Source: Niebla homalea (taxonomy: Eukaryota; Ascomycota; Lecanoromycetes; Lecanorales; Ramalinaceae). Taken from it: a stretch of 64,000 nucleotides of DNA. The notes under the pieces were generated by a model, which was not told the DNA's origin, did no database searches, and saw only the letters and a program-made list of their open reading frames with translations. The first letter of the stretch is position 1, and the number at the start of each line of letters is the position of its first letter. The stretch covers positions 124,001 to 188,000 of the forward strand of contig JAHGAU010000004.1 in the NCBI GenBank assembly GCA_019925105.1. The letters run 5' to 3'. Made by a program: the position numbers and the translations under genes. Shown piece by piece: positions 35,694 to 47,633 of the stretch.

Positions 35694-38662
35694 AAAGCTA
35701 AAATTTATTAAAATAAAAAATATATAACCGTAACCGTAAAGGCAAAAAAGTTAATTAAGTAAGCTTTTAAGTATAGGAAATAAAAGATATTTAATTAATT
35801 AAAGATTACTTAAAAGGGAAAAAAAAGAATTATTAAGAAGGTTAAATAAATATACTTTTAATTTATAATATATAATTTAACGGTTTTACCTTATAATATT
35901 TAAAAGTTAACGAAGTATAATAAAGAATAAAGTAAAAAATTAAAGTTTATCTTTAAATTCCCGCCTTTTAAAAGATCCGATAATATATTAATTAATACCT
36001 TTAACGGTAAAATTAAAGCCCTTAAAGGAGTATTTTTCCCCCTTATATTAAAAGTTAACTTAAACGATATTAACGGCATTACGTATTTTAACCCCGTATT
36101 AATAAATAAAATAATAATTTAAGATATAATAATTAAAGCGATTAATAAATTAAAAAAGAATAAAGCCCCGGGTCCGAATAAAATTCCTAATAAATTTTTA
36201 ATAATAATAACCTTACCGTTTAAGAAGGTTTTTATTTATTTCTTTTAAATATACCTTAACGTCGGTTATTATTTACGTAAGTTTAAAGAAATAAAAACGA
36301 TTATCCTTAAGTAGTTTATTAAGCCGGATTATTTTAAAATAAAGTCTTATAAATTTATTATACTTTTATATATATTAAGGAAAGCTTTAAAAACGATAAT
36401 AATAAAGATCCTTAATAATTATATAAAGAATTATAGACTTCTCCCCGATTAATAAATAAGAATAAGGAGAAATTAATTACTAAAAATAACCCTTAAAGGA
36501 TTAATCGACGGTATATATACGGTATAAAGTTATAAGAAGAAATATATTATAAGTCTTTTTTCTTTCAATATTATAGGTATTTTTAATAAAGTAAATTATT
36601 AAAAATTATTATATAACTTAAGGAAGAAAAGGATATTATTTTTTTAATTAAATAAATAAAGAGTTTCTTAAGCGATTAAATTATATTAATTAACCTAAAA
36701 TAAAAAATAAACTTAATAAAGCCCGTTATAACGGGGATTCTTTAAAAATCGCTTATTTTTCCTATATTATTCCTATTCTTTAACGGTTTATTAATTAAAA
36801 AGCTTATTAAGTTAAGATAAAAGGTTTAAATTAAAAACTTTATTAATAACGTTTACCTTTTAATTTATAGTGTTTATATACGTATAAATTATTTAAAATT
36901 AAAATAAATTTATAAAGTTTATCTTTAATAAATAAAAACTTACGGGGCTTAATTTATATTATATAAATATATACTCATTTATATAATTAAGAATTTAAGG
37001 TTATATAATATAATAATTATAGTAAACTTAAATAAAGCTACGGTAAAGCCGGATATTAATATTAAAATCCTTAACCTTTAAGTAAATAAGAAACTTAATT
37101 AAAAAAACTATATAAAAAAGGTTTAAAAGAAAATAACTTTATAGGAAAAAACCCTTATTTATTTCTTTATATCGATATAAAAAGCTACGTTATAAAAAAC
37201 GCGGATTATTTATTAAACTATAATAAAGTTAATTATAATATACGTTACGGTTATTAAATATATATTTAAAAGTATTCCGGGATATAAGAAAAAACTTATT
37301 TAAATATTATAGAAAGTTTAAAACCGGTATTTAAAAATAATTAATAATACTTATAAAGTAACCTTTATCCCCGTATTAATGTTTAAAGTTTTTATACCGT
37401 TAATTAATGTTTTATTAAATTAAATAATCGCTTAAATAAGGTTAAAGAAATATATATACTTAATTATAATAATAGGAAACGGGCGGATCCGCCAGAATCT
37501 TAATAAGCCTTAAATTAAAAACAGTAAATTAAAGATACTTATCCTTTTTTTTATTAAAATAAAGTAAGAATAAGTTAAAAAAAAGGTTAATTTTACCGGT
37601 ATCCTAAAGGTTAATTTAATCGTATATAAATTCCCGTTAAGTATTAAAAAAAAATTAAAATTAAAAGGATTTAAAGAATAAAAACTATAATAATTATTTT
37701 ATAAATTATAATAAAGTAAATTAAGCGTTAACGGAAATATAAGGACTTTATATCTTAAGGTTATCGTTATTTAGCTTTTAACGATAAAAAGATTATTAAT
37801 AAGTATTTCCGCCGCTATAATATTATAAAAAAAAGTAATAACGTATTAACGATTTAACTCCAGAAAAATAAAAACGGTTTAACTTACTTTCTATTTACTA
37901 TATATACCGGAGGTTAGATAAACGCCAGATATAAATACGGATAAAGGAAGTAAAATACTATATATATTTTTATTTTATATCCTTTATTTATTAAAATTAA
38001 ATTAAGACTTATAATAAGGATTAATACTTATAATTACCGTTAAATATTATTTACGAGGCGAAATATATAAGCGGCCGTTAAATTTATAATGTTTATTAAA
38101 TTATTAACGTAATTTGACCTTACTATAGAAATAAATAAAATCGCCAAAGATTTAATTAATAAACCCCATTACCGGTCCAAATCCTCGGGATAATATAAAG
38201 GTTATACCCAGTAAAAGACTTAAGGATATAATACTAGTATAGCGTGGGAAAAAAGTATAATAATATTAATAACGATAATAATAAAGGGGTAAAAAACATT
38301 TATATCGGTAAAGGTATTTAAGGATACAATTTAATATTAATATTAAGTAAATTAATAAAGATATAAAAGAATAATAAGTCCGAAAACAACCCTTATAATA
38401 ATACGGTTATAATAATATAGATTTCCTTAATAAAGTTAAAACATAGGAGTTATATGAATTAATCGCTATCTTTTAAATAGCCGTTAATATTCTCTACTTT
38501 AAGGGGTAATAAATAGAAATCTTATAAATGCCGCTTTTTCGCCTTAACATTATAAGTATCAGGTTTTTACGGTTATTAAAAAGGCTAAAAGGCCGCGTAT
38601 TAAGGAACGCCGGAATTAGCTTAGCTAGATCCGTTGTATAAATAAATTAATTAATCAATCAA
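35694..38662 (+). mobile_element. LINE family B copy B2, 3' segment (RT)
   Basis: Resumes B2 after LTR-f. The RT fingers/palm block NKAPGPNKIPNKFL near 36157-36200 is the best-preserved example in the window (active LINEs: KAPGPDGIPN). The catalytic F-V-D-D reads FINN at 36839-36850. It ends with the common 3' block and a short, partly mutated TCAA tail. Without LTR-f, B2 is about 5.78 kb. Confidence 0.88.
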
Positions 38663-38792
38663 CGTTTTTATTTCTATAATTATTATTATATATTCTTTAT
38701 TCTAACAAATTTTAATATTTTAAAACGGTTTTCTTTTTAAGATCGTTGCGTTAATTATTTCATTTAATACTTTTATTATTTATTTTATAAAA
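38663..38792 (-). mobile_element. LINE internal fragment, minus strand
   Basis: Its reverse complement matches the LINE stretch before the RT (compare 57425-57530): AAATAATAAAAGTATTAAAT, then CTTAAAAAG, then TTAGAATAAAGAATATATAA. It lies between the B2 tail and another LINE 3' end. Probably part of an older element broken by these insertions. Confidence 0.6.
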
Positions 38793-39211
38793 AGGTTAAT
38801 TTGATTGATTGATTGATTGATTTATTTATACTACGGATCTAGCTAAGCTAATTCCGGCGTTCCTTAATACGCGGCCTTTTAACCTTCCTGGTAACCGTAA
38901 AAACCTGATACTTATAACGTCAGGGTGAAAAAACGGTATTTACCAAACCTTTATATATTACCCCTTAGGGTAAAGAGCATTAACGGTTATTTAAGGGGTA
39001 GCGATTAATTCGTATAACTTTTACGTTCCAATTCTATTAAGGAAATCCATAATATTACGACCATATTATTATAGGGGTTACCCCCGGACCTATAATTTTT
39101 CTATATCTTTACCGATTTACTTAATATTAATATAAAATTATACCTTCGAATACCCTTACCGATATATATGCCTTCTACCCCTCCGTTATTATCGCCGCCG
39201 ATACTGTTATA
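38793..39211 (-). mobile_element. 5'-truncated LINE B 3' end, minus strand
   Basis: Begins with GATTGATTGATTGATTTATT and the GGAACGCCGGAATTAGC block in reverse, then about 350 bp of 3' UTR-like sequence. It keeps more C/G and CpA/TpG than full-length copies, as expected for a short insertion. Compare 8640-8850 (B1) and 38440-38662 (B2). 5' truncation is normal for LINEs. Confidence 0.75.
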
Positions 39212-39440
39212 CTTAATTGTAACATTATAGGTTTTCTTAGAAAACATATATCAATAAAAATTTTTCTTTAAACGGTTATAAATACTTTTAATCCTTTAAA
39301 ACAAGAATAAAGGCTAAGTAAATACCGGTTTTTAATCATAGTATAATAGGTATTAGGTTTTTATGACTATTAATAAGGCCTAATAGCCGATTATTAAGGA
39401 ACGCCGGAATTAGCTTGATTAAATCCGTAATACAAATTAA
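39212..39440 (+). mobile_element. 5'-truncated LINE A 3' end, plus strand
   Basis: 229 bp matching the A1 3' end from ATTATAGGTTTTCTTAGAAA to the tail (TTAA/TCAA)n, head-to-head with the preceding fragment. 39441-39607 beyond it is AT-rich spacer in which nothing was recognised. Confidence 0.75.
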
Positions 39441-39607
39441 TTAATTAATCAATATAAAGTAAATATGCTTAAAGAAATAGAACGATTAAAGCTAAATAAA
39501 ATTATTATTAGTAATATTTATTTAAATATTTAGTTTATTTTCTAGTTATACGTTTATATACTTTGTAAACGAATTGTTAAGATTATAATTAATATTAATA
39601 AGCTTAA

Positions 39608-39756
39608 TATAAGAGCCCTAGTAAAATATATAGATAAAGTAATATAAATAATGATCTATCTAGGTCCATGGTGGTAAGCTATATACAGTGAGTGCGGGTG
39701 CCAAGCAATGCGGAACCCGTTCCGTGGTATGGGTCAGCTCTGTTAAGTCCTTAACA
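39608..39756 (-). repeat. LTR-c, LTR at low coordinates
   Basis: 149 bp with clear match to 46407-46555. On the minus strand it carries CCGCATTGCTTGGCACCCGC, related to the core of the solo LTR at 50975. Differences between the pair are mainly transitions. Confidence 0.9.
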
Positions 39757-39933
39757 ATTTGCCACTTACAAAAAACGCTTATACCCTTTAAGCAATAACA
39801 ATAATAAAAGTGCATATTAAGGGGTTCCGGAGCCTCATATAGGCTTATCTTACCGCTGAGTATGCGTGGGAGTAATAGTGTAAGGTAATTGTTGGTAAGT
39901 AATGCATAATAAAGTAAGGAAGTTTAAAAAATC

Positions 39934-40036
39934 GACCCGGGTAATTGCTGTAATTGCACCCGGGAAATAATCGTGATTTTTCGAGTTTTTTAGCTCTAAA
40001 TTGCTTGTAAACGATATCTCCGGGGTATTACCGGGT
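39934..40036 (-). other. Conserved 3' module in LTR-c
   Basis: On the minus strand: ACCCGGTAATACCCCGGAGA, TATCGTTTACAAGCAATTTA, then CACGATTATTTCCCGGGTGC and a second CCCGGGT. Nearer the LTR (about 39850-39760) are GAGGCTCCGGAACCCCTTAA and a TTTTATTATTGTTATTGCTT run that match the end of the LTR-a module. Confidence 0.65.
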
Positions 40037-40179
40037 TGAATATGAACGGATTATCCATGATCCGTATAATAAGCTTTCTGAGGCTATTGGTGAAGTATAT
40101 TATTAAAGGGGAGTTTCTTAAAGTAAACGCGGCATTAACTCGTAACCGGTACGTATAATTTATATGGTAATTAAATAAA

Positions 40180-40450
40180 ACGTTGTTTATTTATCAATAT
40201 AAGTATCGCAAATACGACGTTATAGCTTTACTCTAGCATTACTATAAGTGATTTAAGTATGGATTCTTCGGCGATAATAATTAAACCGGCAAAAATAAAC
40301 TCGTTGTTCTCGTCGTTTTCGTTTTAATAAATATCATTATCGTTATTATCAATAAAATATGCCTATTCCTCCTTCTTTTTAATATATTGGCTTAAGCTAC
40401 CCTTTTAAGGCTTCAGCTTATACTTCTCCTCCTTTTTAAAGTTACAGTAA
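40180..40450 (-). pseudogene. Acidic coding-like remnant in LTR-c
   Basis: On the minus strand a frame with few stops reads KKKEE, then AYFIDNNDNDIY and NENDENNEFIFAG, followed by a hydrophobic LIIIAEESILKSL segment. The low stop density and charge pattern in an AT-rich background suggest real former coding sequence. Family not recognised. Confidence 0.35.
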
Positions 40451-41164
40451 AGGTACTAAAAGACTTACTAACGTTCTTAGTAATCTTTTTAATGGCCTTA
40501 TTAACGTAAGTTACTAAATAAACGCGTTAATAAGTATAAGTACGGCTTATATATATTGAATTAATTCTATTTAACCTTACTAATTTATTAAAGGAACTCC
40601 GCGATTATTACGGTGGCTATAAGTATATAAAGCTGCGTTTAAAGGTGGACGTTAAGGTAATTATATACAGTTATTATTTAAATTGCTTTTTAAGATGCGG
40701 TAGAATACTTATTAAGAATAGTAATTTTTTAAATATACTTTTTAAGGTCTTTATAAGTACGGATATTATTAATGGTATAACGGAGTAACTTAAGCTTTGA
40801 TAAGGTTATTATAAGTAATTTTTGAAACCCTTTCTTAAGTTTTCTAATCCAGAGATTAATATTAATATATATCTTAACTTTAAATAACATATTTAGCTCG
40901 TTTATATATTATCTTTTAGCTTTACCTTATAAGTATTAATCGATATACTATAGATTAACCTCCTTAATTTTAAGACATTAAGTAAAGGAGAAAACGTTAT
41001 AGTAAATCCTTAAGTTACTCGTATATGTTACCGGCTCAGTACTATTATTATCGAGTACTATTATTATCGGGATTAAAGAGGTCAATATCTTTGGGCCTGA
41101 ATTTAGGTATATCGACCCTGGATACTACAGCTATAGCTACAGTTCGGATTAAAGCTAAAAGAAC

Positions 41165-41363
41165 TTAAAAATGCTTTTCGCTTATAGTAATTTCTAGCAT
41201 AACGTCTTTATTAAGTATGGATTTTAAGGGTAGGTTTAAGGGTAGTAAAGGTATAGGTAGGTCATTCTTAGGTGCTCCGTCTTTGATACTTACGTATTCT
41301 GCGGATTTTACACTTAAAGCGTGCCTAAAAGGGTACTGTCTATCATTTATAGTTACGGCGTTT
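41165..41363 (-). pseudogene. Coding remnant of LTR-c, interrupted by copia-1
   Basis: On the minus strand this frame is open to a stop at 41165 and reads AVTINDRQYPFRHALSVKSA near its upstream end. It is cut at 41363 by the copia-1 insertion; on the far side (46211-46270) the sequence continues in the same frame, upstream to a TAA. The 102-codon open frame 41165-41473 therefore has an artificial N-terminus made of copia-1 LTR. The segment has ordinary codon variety and keeps CpA/TpG. I do not recognise the protein. Confidence 0.45.
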
Positions 41364-41555
41364 TGTTGGAGGTGTTGAAGACGGCTTATAGGCAAGCACG
41401 TACATATTACGTGCAGGGAGAAAAGCGTAATATATTTATGAGTACCTGGCGTATATCTTAATACGTTAAACAAATAACTATAAATAGAAATTTTATCTTC
41501 TTATACTCCTTTTATATAGCTTTTAATTAATAGATATATTGCTATTAAGATAATA
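41364..41555 (+). repeat. copia-1 left LTR
   Basis: 192 bp. It retains GGCAAGCACGTACATATTAC where the right copy has the RIP-type version (GGTAAATACGTATATATTAC). The right copy lacks a short segment near 41440-41455. Confidence 0.88.
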
Positions 41556-41570
41556 GGTTATAAGCCCGGC
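41556..41570 (+). promoter_or_regulatory. copia-1 primer-binding site
   Basis: GGTTATAAGCCCGGC immediately after the LTR. With one G to A change undone it is complementary to the anticodon arm of initiator tRNA-Met, as in copia-type priming by a 5' half tRNA. Shared with LTR-a. Confidence 0.7.
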
Positions 41571-41799
41571 ATATAGAAAACATATGTTAAATATCGTTTA
41601 ATAAACTTAATATTAATTTATTTTATTAAAGAGTCTATATATAGAAAGTAATAGAAGTATTAAGGCTATATAATACCTATATTAACCGTATATAGATAAT
41701 AAATTAAACCTTAAATAAAATCCTATAGTACTGTTAGTTTGAACGATTAAAGAAGGCGTAATAAAATAATTAAAAGTTTATTTAAAATATTAAAGTTAA

Positions 41800-42560
41800 A
41801 GGGCCTCTCGAATTATAATATATAGAAGATCAATATGACTTTAGTATTTATGATAAATAAATTATTAAACGTTATCCTGGAAAACTTAAAAGCGTTTTAC
41901 CTTTATAGTAATAAGGATAAATATTTCTGGATAAAGTATAGTAATAACCTTAATAATATTATAAGGAAAAATAGCTCTCAAATATAAGATAAATTATAAT
42001 GAAGTAATAAGCTATTTAAATCTTATAAACGACTATCTTATACGTATATAATACGGTAAAATAAACAATCCGTATTTTATTTAAAAGAAGTTAAAATAAT
42101 TATATCTTATTGAATATTTAACTATTAAAGATTATATTATTTTCTTCCTTTTAAATATAGATTTAATTAACTATATAACCTTCTTTAATTATACCTAAAA
42201 GCTAAAGAAACATTATATAAAATTAATTAATATTAAAATAAATGCTCTTGATTAATTAGTAATAAAATACTTTAAACTGAACTTAAGATAGAATTCAATA
42301 TAACTTTTTTGAATATAAAGTAAATAATAAAGGCTTAATAACTTTAATAAACTTATCATAATTTCTATTAAATAAAATTGACGTTAATAAAACCAAAACG
42401 AAATTATAAAAGCTATAAATATTATTAAAGTTAAAAACCATAGTAAATAAGAAAAGCCTAAAACTAAAAAAATAAAGGGTATATTAGTAGACTTTATTAT
42501 ATAGGATAAGTATATTTATTATAAAAAAAATAATTAAAGCTAACGACTATTAATATAAGT
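41800..42560 (+). pseudogene. copia-1 gag region (tentative)
   Basis: By position, between primer site and integrase, this should encode Gag. The frames are broken and no zinc knuckle can be shown, since TGY codons are easily lost by RIP; a possible knuckle-like stretch lies near 42485-42540. Assigned by context only. Confidence 0.4.
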
Positions 42561-43149
42561 ATCTAAAAAAAGCTTTAGATAATTAAAAATCAAATTAATA
42601 ATTAATTAAAAAGTATATATTAAAAAGGCTATTATTAAGGATATTGAAACATTTAAATCTATTAAAGCTTTTCTTTTTCAAATAATTATCCATTATTAAA
42701 TAATATATACCAGTAAGCTTAATAACGTAAGATAGAACAATGATTGTTTCATCCTAAACATAAAGGTTAACGTTTACTATATATAAGATATTATATTCTT
42801 TAAGAACTATAGAACGATAAACGTAATATATATTTATTTTAAACTTTAAGGAATTAAGGGTAATAATATAAATGTTATTAATATTAATGATATTATACTT
42901 TAATTAACAATAAGAGGCAAAATTAAAGTAATTATATTAAAGGATATATAATATATCCTTAAGATAATTGATAACCTTATTTTTTTAATATGTTTATAAG
43001 AAAGGGTATAATATAATAACGGAGCTAGGATTATAGCGTTTATATAATAATTATAAGGATAATATCTTTACCGGTTTAATTATTACTAAATCCTTAATAT
43101 TAAACCTAGCTATTATTGATTATATAAAAGCCCTTATAACGTATTTATA

Positions 43150-45860
43150 GAAATCCGTTTTATGGGATTAGTTGTATAAACGTCTCGACCACTAGAATAT
43201 AAATACCGTTAAGTAAGCCGTCAAAACTATAATAAGGATTAATTTAAAAAAGGCTAACGTTTTTTAAAAACAAGAGTTAAAATATAAGTTCTATAAATTA
43301 TATATAATAAGAAGATAGATAAAAACCTATTTGTTACCGTTAAGAATATATTAAAGGCCTTAATAAAGGGCTTAGTAATAATATTATATAGAATATTAAC
43401 GGCCTTAGTATTACGTAACCTTAATAAACGATATTACGGATATAACCTTTATCTATACACTTAAGAAGAAATTATACTTACCTTTAATCTTAAGGGAGTA
43501 CTTCAATAAAATAAAAACTTAAGGGTTTAAGTTTATATTCATTTATAGTAATAATAAAATTATATTTAATAATAAGCTTACGGACTTATATAGAAAACTT
43601 AAATTATATTTAAAGATCATAACATTATATAACATATATTAAAACGGCGTTATAAAATGTTTATTCCGTACGTGCTTTAACTAATTAAGAACTATATTAT
43701 ATGGTATAAATATAATTTTAAAGTTCTAAGGAAAAGCTCCATAGTATATTATTTATATAAAATACCAGTTACCCTTAAAAATATTTATTAATAAGATACC
43801 GATTAAGGCCTAAACTGATAATAAGCCGGATATCTTATATTTACGGCTTTTTAAGTATATACACTATTATTATAAAGGGCTTAAATAAATAAAGCTTAAA
43901 TATAAAAATATAAATATCAGTTTCCAAAATATAAAACTTCGAATTAATATTATTAATAAGATATATAAGACAAGAAGGTGATTATCTTAATTTACGTCCG
44001 ATTCAATAAGGAAGCCATTATTACCAATAATAAAAGGTAATATAATAATAATAATTATTTATTTATTAAAATTGATAAGACTATTATTAATAACGTTATT
44101 ATCGATAATACCGAAAATAACAATAATAGACTTAATAATCCTAATAAAGCTCCAAATAAACCTTTTAATATAAACATAAATCCTATAAGTGATAATCTAT
44201 TTATTAATAAAGTTAAATTTTATAAAAATAATAACTTTAAAGATAATAACCTATTTCTACTTTATTTACTTAAAAAGGAAACCGTCGTAATTACTATATA
44301 TTATATTACTGTAAATCAAGGGTAAAGAAGGTTACGTTTATTAATCCAAAACGTATAATCTCGGCCTTTATCCGCCGTATTATTAATATAGTTTATTTAA
44401 ACCCTTAAATTCTAGCATTTATCGATAAAACTTTATTAACCTAGATAAAAATAAGTAAATTACGGCCTTTAAAGCCGAATTAAGAAATATAAAATAATAA
44501 AAGGTTTAAGAACTTCTTCCAGTTTTATAAAGTATAAAGCCTATATTAAGACGTTAAATCCTTATTTATAAACTTAATTAAATAAGAGAGATCATTCTTT
44601 ATAAGGCGAGGTAAGTAATTAAAGGCTTTAAATACTAATAAGGTAAAAACTATTTTCTTATTTTCTTTACGGTCATTGAGTTAATAAGCTAATGTCTTCT
44701 CTTAATTATTTATATTAAAAATGACCTTAAATATAAGGTTATTAACGTTATCTCTGTTTTCTTAAAAGCTTTATTAGAAAAACGTATATAAATAAAATAA
44801 CCCTATAGCTTTGAAAGATAAAATAGAGAATAAAGAAAAGCTTACTTACTTTTTATATAAAACCCTATATAGTTTAAAATAAGTATGATTGGAGTAATAT
44901 GTTAATATATAAAAGGTCGTCGAAACTCTAGGATTTACACGTAACGTTAAAGATTATTCAGTCTTTATATATAAGGATAAGGGTTACTTTAATTATTTAT
45001 ATTAATAATGTCTTTATTATAATAAAGATTAAATAGATAATTTAATAGCTTAAATTAACTCTTAAAGAACACTTCCGTATTAAAGAGTTTAACAACGTTC
45101 CATAATATCTAAGAATAAATATTATTCGTAATTATTTTAACCGTATTATATATTTAATATAGTTTATATATGTTAAATAATTAATTAAATAATTAATTAT
45201 GAAAGTCTATAATAAGGCTGGTTTAAAGTTGAACCCTTAATATCTTATGGAACTTAATTTTACCTTAGAAAAAATACTTAATAAATATTATATTTCTACC
45301 GAGGAGTAAAAGGTATATACCTTATTTATACATATTATTTAATAAGTCGCATATGTAATATATTTCAATATACTATATTCAATTAATAAGCTAAGTAATT
45401 TTATGTTTAATCTAACTAAGGTTTATATTAATAAGTTTAAGCGTATAATTAAATACCTTCAATTTAATAATACTTTTTAATATCGGGATTTATATAGGTT
45501 TTATTAATACATAAAGTAGGAAATTAATAATGTATTTTAACGCCTCTTATACGGATATTAAGGATACGTCGCGATTAATAAGTGGATATTTTTTTTATTA
45601 TTAAAACGGGCTTATTAATACTTATTTTTATTAATAAATTATTATCGTTATTTTATTTATAGAATCGGAATATAAGACGGCTTATGAAGTTACTTATAAA
45701 GTATTCTTTTTTAATTTATTCTTAAATAAGATAAGCTATAATAGTAACGATATTAAGCTAGTTACCCTTTATATTAATAATTAAACGGCAATAAGGGTTA
45801 TTAAAAAGTTTTTTTGATTATAATTATATAAAATATATCTGGAATTATTATTATTTTATC
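43150..45860 (+). pseudogene. copia-1 pol remnant: integrase, RT, RNase H
   Basis: Domains in order: GAG-pre-integrase at about 43160-43320, reading L-W-D-x-L-Y-K-R-L-D-H-L-N-I-N-T-V-K (family pattern LWHxRLGHLN) and a later K-x-K-F-Y-K-L-Y where C-x2-C is expected; integrase core at about 43470-43920, with the Y-Q-N-G-V motif near 43650; RT at about 44560-45300, with Y-V-D-D as YINN at 44998-45009, then L-K-E-H-F-R-I-K-E-F and Y-L-x-I-N-I-I (family: F-x-M-K-D-L-G...LGI); RNase H at about 45520-45850, with ASYTDIKDTSRLISGY (family ADA-Y-AD..DTRRSTSGY). The order is diagnostic for Ty1/copia. Multiple stops and Asp to Asn changes make it inactive. Confidence 0.88.
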
Positions 45861-46013
45861 CATAAAATAATATTTAAAACTTATAAGCTTATTCAAAGGT
45901 AAATTCCGTTTAAGCTATAGACCGTAAATATCCTTATTAAATTATTTAAACCTCTAGATATCGGCCTTATACAAATATTATTAAGATTAAAAACGATATT
46001 AATTTATAAATAA

Positions 46014-46205
46014 TAATATTTCCGTCCTTAATAAAAAGAGTATTAAAGCTGTTAAAGACGGCTTATAGGTAAATACGTATATATTACGTATAGATAAAAA
46101 AGCGTAATATATTTATAAGTACGTTAGACAGATAACTATAGGTAGAATTTTGTCTTCCTGTACTCCTCTTATATAGCTTTCAATCAATAGATATATTGCT
46201 ACCAA
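46014..46205 (+). repeat. copia-1 right LTR
   Basis: Partner of 41364-41555. Recognisable from GCTGTTAAAGACGGCTTATA to AAGATAACA and followed by the TSD CGTTT. Its start is inferred from TATTAAAGC aligned with TGTTGGAGG. Confidence 0.8.
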
Positions 46206-46390
46206 GATAACACGTTTAAGGGGTGAAATGAAATAAGTAGAGTAAATAGGTAGAAGATGGGTGAAGGTTAGATTCCTAGTTAAAGGATCTGTTGGTAGAG
46301 AGACTCTCGGTATTATTACCGCGTCTATTCATTGTCTAAAGTATACGTCTCTGGTATTATCACTATAAGTACCGTGAGATGGATAAACTC

Positions 46391-46403
46391 GCTATTGTTA
46401 CCA
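46391..46403 (-). promoter_or_regulatory. LTR-c primer-binding site
   Basis: On the minus strand TGGTAACAATAGC lies 3 bases inside the 5' LTR. It matches the LTR-f site (TGGTAGCAATAGC) except for one A/G difference and the LTR-e site after RIP changes. Confidence 0.6.
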
Positions 46404-46406
46404 AAT

Positions 46407-46555
46407 TGTGAGAGCCTTAGTAAAATGTATAGATAAAGTAATATAAATGATGATCTATTTAGGTGCATAATGGTAAGCTATGTATAGTGAGTGCGGGTGC
46501 CAAGCAATACGGAACCCATTCCGTGGTATGGGTCACCTCTGCTGAGTTCCTAACA
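46407..46555 (-). repeat. LTR-c, LTR at high coordinates
   Basis: 149 bp, less mutated than its partner: it keeps TGTGAGAGCC where the other has TATAAGAGCC. Confidence 0.9.
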
Positions 46556-47628
46556 GTTAAGTGGAAAATATAATACATTCCTTATTTTAACTCTTTATTA
46601 AAGATATATTACCCGCAATAAAGTTAATAAAACTTACTGATAATTATAGGGCCTATTATAAAAGTGAATATATATCGGATATATTTAAGGGACCTAATAA
46701 GATTAAGCTTATCTTAATTATCGATTACCTGATTCCTTACAACAAAGACAATTTTAATATTATAAATTTATTATCACCAATTAAACCCTAAATCGGTAAT
46801 AAAATCTTTAACTAGATTGAAAATAATAAGAAAGATATACTACGAAAAGTCCATAATAATATAAACGGGGTATTTTCTTAAAGGCAGAATTTGGGAGAGT
46901 TTATTAAAGACCTTAAAAATAATAGAAATCGCATGAATCCCGAAAATAAGGCTCCATACTTACCTCCTCTAGAAAAAGGTAACGTCCTTATTTTACCGAG
47001 GACATTTATAATTTTATTCCGGTCTCTCAATAAACGGGTAAAACTTTACCCTTACCGGAATACCATTTAAAATAGAATAAAAACCAAATAAATATAAATA
47101 AAAACGTTAATAGTAAGTTTAGAATTAACCGTTTTTATTAAGACTGTTGTTTTTATAATCCTTGTTCATTTAATATTTATTTTCATAACATTATATTTTT
47201 TACGATAACTGATATGAATTTACTTATTTATCAATAAGTTATTAAACTTATAAGTCCCTATAAATAAATTGAAGTTATTAATAAAAAGCTTATTAATTAT
47301 AAATTTACTAATATTCAACAATTAAAAATTAAGTTAAAAGGCCCGAAATTTATTAGCTTTATGTAAATATTTAAGAAGAATTTTTTTCCTTCTGGTTTTA
47401 TCAATAGATTTAAAGTTGAAATAATTGTAAAAAGCTTTACTTAAAAGTATACTATTAACTTTAATAAATCCTTTTTATTGACATTAAGGTATAAGTTACT
47501 TTAATTATTATTTATAATTATATTTATAACTTTGAAAAAATATAACTATTATATACTTAAACAGTAAACTAGATAAGGAGCTTTATATAAGTATATATAG
47601 AAATATCTTAATTATTTTATAACATACC
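46556..47628. other. Unassigned sequence between LTR-c and copia-2
   Basis: About 1.07 kb with more CpA/TpG than LINE bodies, especially 46800-47000, but no open frame of note and no match to the repeats seen elsewhere in the window. Around 46586-46800 short stretches look coding-like on the plus strand. It may be an old single-copy segment or an unfamiliar element. No function can be given. Confidence 0.5.
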
Positions 47629-47633
47629 GATAA

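Larger units (their letters stand above)
41364..46205 (+). mobile_element. copia-1: full-length Ty1/copia LTR retrotransposon (dead)
   Basis: 4842 bp, LTRs 41364-41555 and about 46014-46205, starting TGTTGGAGG (right: TATTAAAGC) and ending AAGATAACA/AAGATAATA. The TSD CGTTT is exact (41359-41363, 46206-46210). Pol order integrase, then RT, then RNase H, together with the initiator-Met half-tRNA primer site, place it in Ty1/copia. It is nested in LTR-c and RIP-mutated: the RT catalytic Asp pair is Asn-Asn and stops are frequent. Confidence 0.92.
39608..46555 (-). mobile_element. LTR-c: non-autonomous LTR retrotransposon, split by copia-1
   Basis: LTRs of 149 bp at 39608-39756 and 46407-46555 (plus strand TGTGAGAGCC...CCTAACA; left copy TATAAGAGCC). 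The flanks CTTAA and GTTAA form only an imperfect TSD. Removing copia-1 and its 5 bp TSD leaves about 2.1 kb. The minus orientation is supported by the TGG-starting primer-binding site beside the right LTR, the conserved 3' module beside the left LTR, and open frames on the minus strand. No RT or integrase belongs to it. Confidence 0.85.

Noticed and set aside
41165..41473. 102-codon frame taken as an intact small gene
   Set aside because: Its first third is copia-1 LTR. The true frame is that of LTR-c and is interrupted, so it is listed as a pseudogene instead.
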